The position numbers and the translations under genes are program-made. The notes below the pieces were generated by a model. That model was not told where the DNA came from and did no database searches. It saw only the letters and a program-made list of their open reading frames with translations. From Sphingomonas sp. R647 (GTDB taxonomy: Bacteria > Pseudomonadota > Alphaproteobacteria > Sphingomonadales > Sphingomonadaceae), in contig NZ_JAIQXT010000003.1 in the NCBI RefSeq assembly GCF_020177055.1, positions 552,070 through 616,069 on the forward strand: a DNA stretch of 64,000 nucleotides, read 5' to 3'. Shown one piece after another: positions 61,380 to 64,000 of this stretch (its first letter is position 1; the number at the start of each line of letters is the position of its first letter).

Positions 61380-61547
61380 TCAGCGTGCCGGATCGGCCGG
61401 TTGCGCGTCGGGTTCGGTGGCGTTCGCGTCAAGCATCTCGGCGGCGGCGTTGAGCTGCGCCGCCTCGTCCGGCGAGACGCCCGTGGTGTCGTCGGTGCGG
61501 TTGCACGCGGCGAGCAGGGCAAGTGGCAGCAGGATGATGGCGCGCAT
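61380..61547 (-). CDS. 55-residue lipoprotein
   Basis: A short gene read on the minus strand: a lipoprotein signal with lipobox (MRAIILLPLALLAACN, Cys15) and an acidic, Ala-rich tail (TGVSPDEAAQLNAAAEMLDANATEPDAQPADPAR). ATG at 61547 preceded by a purine-rich GGGGGAA. Resembles the larger lipoprotein gene just upstream (61600-61881) in Ala/Asp/Glu-rich composition. Role unknown; a small stress or envelope lipoprotein. Confidence 0.6.
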   Translation of the reverse strand: MRAIILLPLALLAACNRTDDTTGVSPDEAAQLNAAAEMLDANATEPDAQPADPAR

Positions 61548-61567
61548 GGTTCCCCCCGGAAATGCGC

Positions 61568-61590
61568 GGGGCCGTCACAGCGACGGCCCC
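61568..61590 (-). terminator. Hairpin after the Ala-rich lipoprotein gene
   Basis: GGGGCCGTC (61568-61576), ACAGC loop, GACGGCCCC (61582-61590): perfect 9-bp stem 10 bases after the stop codon of the upstream lipoprotein gene. Confidence 0.65.
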
Positions 61591-61599
61591 GGCTCGGCC

Positions 61600-61881
61600 T
61601 TAGTTGTTCTTGTCGAGTTCGTCTTCGGCGGCGTCTGCGGCGTTGCCGACGCGGTCTGCACCCGCGCCGATTGCGGCACCGGCGCGGTCGGCGGCGTTTT
61701 CGGCGGTGCTGAGCGCGCCATCGGTTGCGGCCTCGACGTCATCGGCGGCTTCGCTCATCGTCGCATTGGCGTCGGCACCGATCGCCTCGGCGGCTTCGGC
61801 GGTTTCATTCTGCGCCTTGTCGCTGCATGCGGACAGGCCGAGTGCGGCGAACGCGGCGAGCGGAAGAAGGGCCTTTTTCAT
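61600..61881 (-). CDS. Ala-rich stress-type lipoprotein
   Basis: 93 residues. Lipoprotein signal with lipobox LSAC (FAALGLSACSDKA, Cys19), then a low-complexity, helical, Ala/Asp/Glu-rich stretch (NETAEAAEAIGADANATMSEAADDVEAATDG) with a heptad-like Ala pattern resembling small apolipoprotein-like or LEA-like stress proteins. Start ATG at 61881. Upstream is a good EcfG-type promoter (61920-61944), so it is probably part of the general stress regulon. Confidence 0.75.
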   Translation of the reverse strand: MKKALLPLAAFAALGLSACSDKAQNETAEAAEAIGADANATMSEAADDVEAATDGALSTAENAADRAGAAIGAGADRVGNAADAAEDELDKNN

Positions 61882-61919
61882 GGATATTCCTCTCTGAAAC
61901 TTCGGGTCGTCCGGGGCAG

Positions 61920-61944
61920 GACGTCCGAAGCGTGTCTAGGTTCC
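61920..61944 (-). promoter_or_regulatory. EcfG-type general stress promoter
   Basis: On the minus strand GGAAC (61944-61940), 16 bases, CGTC (61923-61920); one mismatch in the -10 box to GGAAC-N16/17-CGTT. It stands about 40 bases before the ATG of the Ala-rich lipoprotein gene. Confidence 0.6.
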
Positions 61945-62029
61945 GTTTCGGGGCAGGGCAATCGGTGGCGAAATGAGGGCCAAAATGCTTGCCTCCGCCG
62001 CCCCTTGCGCGTAAATCAGACCCGTAGTC

Positions 62030-62050
62030 GGCCGCCCGTGGAGGGCGGCC
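62030..62050 (+). promoter_or_regulatory. Leader hairpin upstream of trcR
   Basis: GGCCGCCC (62030-62037), GTGGA loop, GGGCGGCC (62043-62050), followed by a T-rich CTTATTGTTT. It has the form of an intrinsic terminator but stands 25 bases before the trcR start, so it may be an attenuator or the end of an upstream transcript. There is no gene on this strand just before it. Confidence 0.5.
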
Positions 62051-62074
62051 CTTATTGTTTCTGGAGACTTTGAC

Positions 62075-62731
62075 GTGGCTCAGCCGCTCATGCCGCATGC
62101 GACCGCTTCCTGGCTGGTCGACAACACCGCGCTCAGCTTCGAGCAGATCGCCGACTTTTGTGGGCTGCACATCCTGGAGGTGCAGGCGATTGCGGACGAC
62201 ACCGCCACGACCAAGCTGACCGGTCGCGATCCGGTTCGCGCGCATGACCTGACGCTCGAGGAAATCGAGAAGGGTCAGAGCGACCCCGATTATCGCCTCA
62301 AGATGAGCAAGGGCCCCGAGCAGATCCGCCGCACCAAGGGGCCGCGCTACACGCCGGTGTCGAAGCGCGCGGACAAGCCCGACGGCATTGCGTGGATCAT
62401 CCGCAACCATCCCGAGATCACCGACGGCGCGATCGGCAAGCTGATCGGCACCACCCGCACGACGATCGCGGCGATCCGCGACCGTTCGCACTGGAACATC
62501 GGCAACATCGTGCCCAAGGATCCGGTGACGCTGGGCCTGACCAGCCAGCGCGAGCTGGATTCGGCAGTGGCCAAGGCGGCAAAGGCAGCGGGCATCGAGG
62601 CGCCGGTCGACACGCGGCTGGAGGGCGATCGTGAGGCGCTGCTCGAACAGCTGCGCGCCGAGCGTGACGCAGCGTCGCGGGACACGACCCCGGGCGTCGA
62701 ATATGACCGGGATACGCTGTTCAAGAGCTGA
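62075..62731 (+). CDS. trcR: Cell-cycle transcriptional regulator TrcR (DUF1013)
   Basis: 218 residues, the DUF1013 family conserved in alphaproteobacteria and shown in that group to be a cell-cycle-linked transcriptional regulator. MPHATASWLVDNTALSFEQIADFCGLHILEVQAIAD (N-terminal helix-turn-helix-like, 6-41), GPRYTPVSKRADKPDGIAWIIRNHPEITDGAIGKLIGTTRTTI (second helix-turn-helix block, about 91-132) and RSHWNIGNIVPKDPVTLGL are diagnostic. GTG start at 62075 with CTGGAGA about 10 bases upstream. A hairpin lies in the leader. Confidence 0.93.
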   Translation: MAQPLMPHATASWLVDNTALSFEQIADFCGLHILEVQAIADDTATTKLTGRDPVRAHDLTLEEIEKGQSDPDYRLKMSKGPEQIRRTKGPRYTPVSKRADKPDGIAWIIRNHPEITDGAIGKLIGTTRTTIAAIRDRSHWNIGNIVPKDPVTLGLTSQRELDSAVAKAAKAAGIEAPVDTRLEGDREALLEQLRAERDAASRDTTPGVEYDRDTLFKS

Positions 62732-62812
62732 TCCGGCTCCTTTTTCGTTTTTACGGTATCGTGACGGCGCGCGGACTCGACAAGCGGGTCCCGCGCCGTC
62801 AATGTTTCGGGT

Positions 62813-63910
62813 ATGGCTGAGCTTGCCCATTCGCCCGACATCTCGCTGACCCAGGACGAGAGCTTCGTCGCGACCAGCCATCGCGGGCTGAACTATCCAC
62901 TGGGCGAGCGCACGCCGACGGTGGGGGAGGCGATTGCGGTCGCGCCCGGCGTGCATTGGGTGCGCATCCCGATGGCGGGGCCGCTCGACCATATCAATTG
63001 CTGGCTGGTCGCCGATGGCGATGCGACGACGATCGTCGACACCGGGCTAAACGTCGAGCCGTCGGTCGATGCCTGGCGCGCGCTGTTCGAGGCGCAGCCG
63101 CTGGCGATGCGGCGACCGGGGCGGGTGATCTGCACCCATTTCCATCCCGACCATATCGGCCTTGCCGGATGGCTGGGGCGCAAGTTCGATGCGCGCATCT
63201 GGATGACGCGGGGCGAGTGGCTGATGGGGCGGTTGCTGACCGCCGATGTGCGCGACGCGGTGCCGGACGAGCAGATCGCCTTCTGGCGCGCGGCGGGATG
63301 GGATGACGAGCAGGTGGCGGCGGCGAGCGCCAAGGGCTTTGGCCAGTTTCGCCGCATGGTCGCGCCGATGCCGCTGGGCTATCGCCGGATCATCGATGGC
63401 GAGGACATCGCGATCGGCGATGCAACCTGGCGGGTGGTAGTCGGGTCGGGGCATTGCCCGGAACATGCGTGCCTGTGGAATGCGCGCGACGGCGTGCTGA
63501 TCGCGGGGGATCAGGTGCTGCCGCGGATCAGCTCCAACGTGTCGCTGGGAGTGAGCGAGCCGGACGCCGATCCGCTGGGCGAGTGGCTGGCGTCGATCGA
63601 CAAGTTGCTGGAACTGCCCGGCGACCTGCTGGTGCTGCCGGCGCATGGCGCGCCGTTCACCGGGCTGCACGTGCGGCTGGCGGCGTTGCGCGACGAGCAT
63701 CGCCTGCGGCTGGATATCCTTGCCGAACATCTGGTCGAGCCGCGCCGCGCGGTCGATTGTTTCGGGCGGATGTTCCGGCGGACGATTACCGGCGACATGC
63801 TGGGGCTCGCCACCGGAGAGACGCTGGCGCATCTGCGCCGGCTGGAGGTTGAGGGGCGGGCGGTGCGTGAGGTGCGCGACGGCGTCTGGTGGTATCGCGC
63901 GTCCGTTTAG
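62813..63910 (+). CDS. MBL-fold metallo-hydrolase
   Basis: 365 residues with a metallo-beta-lactamase fold: DATTIVDTGLN, the metal motif THFHPDHIGLAG (His109, His111, Asp113, His114), VGSGHCPEHACLWN and LPAHGAPFTGLHVRL. A C-terminal helical extension of about 90 residues (DEHRLRLDILAEHLVEPRRAVDCFGRMF ...) is winged-helix-like, as in LACTB2-type MBL proteins that act on RNA or thioesters. Start ATG at 62813. Follows trcR by 81 bases; substrate unknown. Confidence 0.9.
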   Translation: MAELAHSPDISLTQDESFVATSHRGLNYPLGERTPTVGEAIAVAPGVHWVRIPMAGPLDHINCWLVADGDATTIVDTGLNVEPSVDAWRALFEAQPLAMRRPGRVICTHFHPDHIGLAGWLGRKFDARIWMTRGEWLMGRLLTADVRDAVPDEQIAFWRAAGWDDEQVAAASAKGFGQFRRMVAPMPLGYRRIIDGEDIAIGDATWRVVVGSGHCPEHACLWNARDGVLIAGDQVLPRISSNVSLGVSEPDADPLGEWLASIDKLLELPGDLLVLPAHGAPFTGLHVRLAALRDEHRLRLDILAEHLVEPRRAVDCFGRMFRRTITGDMLGLATGETLAHLRRLEVEGRAVREVRDGVWWYRASV

Positions 63911-63936
63911 GTTCGGCTGCGCCGAAGCGGCACCGG

Positions 63937-64000
63937 CCCGCTCCCCCACCCGGCCACCCATATAATACACTGTCGTTGGGTGGCCGGGTGGGGGAGCGGG
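63937..64000. repeat. Perfect 23-bp inverted repeat at the window edge
   Basis: A 23-base arm at 63937-63959 (beginning CCCGCTCCCCCACCC) is exactly repeated in inverse at 63978-64000, with an 18-base AT-rich loop. It may extend beyond the window. It follows the MBL-fold gene and is similar in style, but not sequence, to family A. Confidence 0.85.

Overview
The window reads as a chromosomal segment of a GC-rich alphaproteobacterium of the Sphingomonadaceae type. The pointers are an archaeal-type ProRS, a TrcR/DUF1013 cell-cycle regulator, a GTA-type holin with its endolysin, many TonB-dependent outer-membrane functions, and GGAAC-type (EcfG) general-stress promoters. No rRNA, tRNA, CRISPR array, transposase or replication origin was seen. 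Genes are densely packed: ATGA or TGATG overlaps are common inside operons, and four convergent pairs share overlapping stop codons.

Layout. 1-3.3 kb: EamA permease (cut by the window edge), proS and two small envelope genes. 3.3-5.4 kb: CsbD-like stress protein, a glpD homologue lacking its C-terminal domain, and an exported beta-carbonic anhydrase. 5.5-13.3 kb: rnr, two paralogous small helix-turn-helix/membrane proteins on either side of an enoyl-reductase-like gene, and a two-gene operon of ABC exporter plus NodU/CmcH-type carbamoyltransferase. 13.4-20.7 kb: PHA depolymerase, YkvA-like protein, thiolase plus MaoC hydratase, and a stress cluster (topoisomerase IB-mscS opposite a PfpI protein) with back-to-back EcfG-like promoters. 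20.8-28.7 kb: beta-helix exoprotein, acnA with two coupled small exported proteins, and an accessory stretch lying between two long palindromic repeats (TacA/TacT toxin-antitoxin pair, two AT-richer orphan genes, a protein with a duplicated helix-turn-helix). 28.9-42.6 kb: purT, EamA permease, GIY-YIG protein, class I fumarase, a DUF2946-like/TonB receptor pair, hslV-x-hslU, the GTA-type lysis pair and tlyA. 42.7-47.5 kb: exported orphan proteins and a HerA-like ATPase.

47.7-61.3 kb holds a co-oriented cluster that reads as a pathway for acylated D-amino acids or gamma-glutamyl/D-peptides: dioxygenase, LysR regulator, D-amino-acid dehydrogenase, 1018-residue TonB receptor, exported N-acyl-D-amino-acid deacylase, DAACS symporter, then two gamma-glutamyltransferases and a dienelactone-hydrolase-like enzyme. 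The receptor would import the substrate, periplasmic enzymes would trim it, the symporter would take up the product and the dehydrogenase would oxidise it. The substrate is not known from sequence. The window ends with two stress-type lipoproteins, trcR, an MBL-fold hydrolase and a perfect 23-bp inverted repeat.

Most intergenic spacers over about 100 bp contain palindromic repeats of a few families, described individually below. Coordinates of CDS starts were chosen from Shine-Dalgarno spacing and family alignment by eye; no database search was run.
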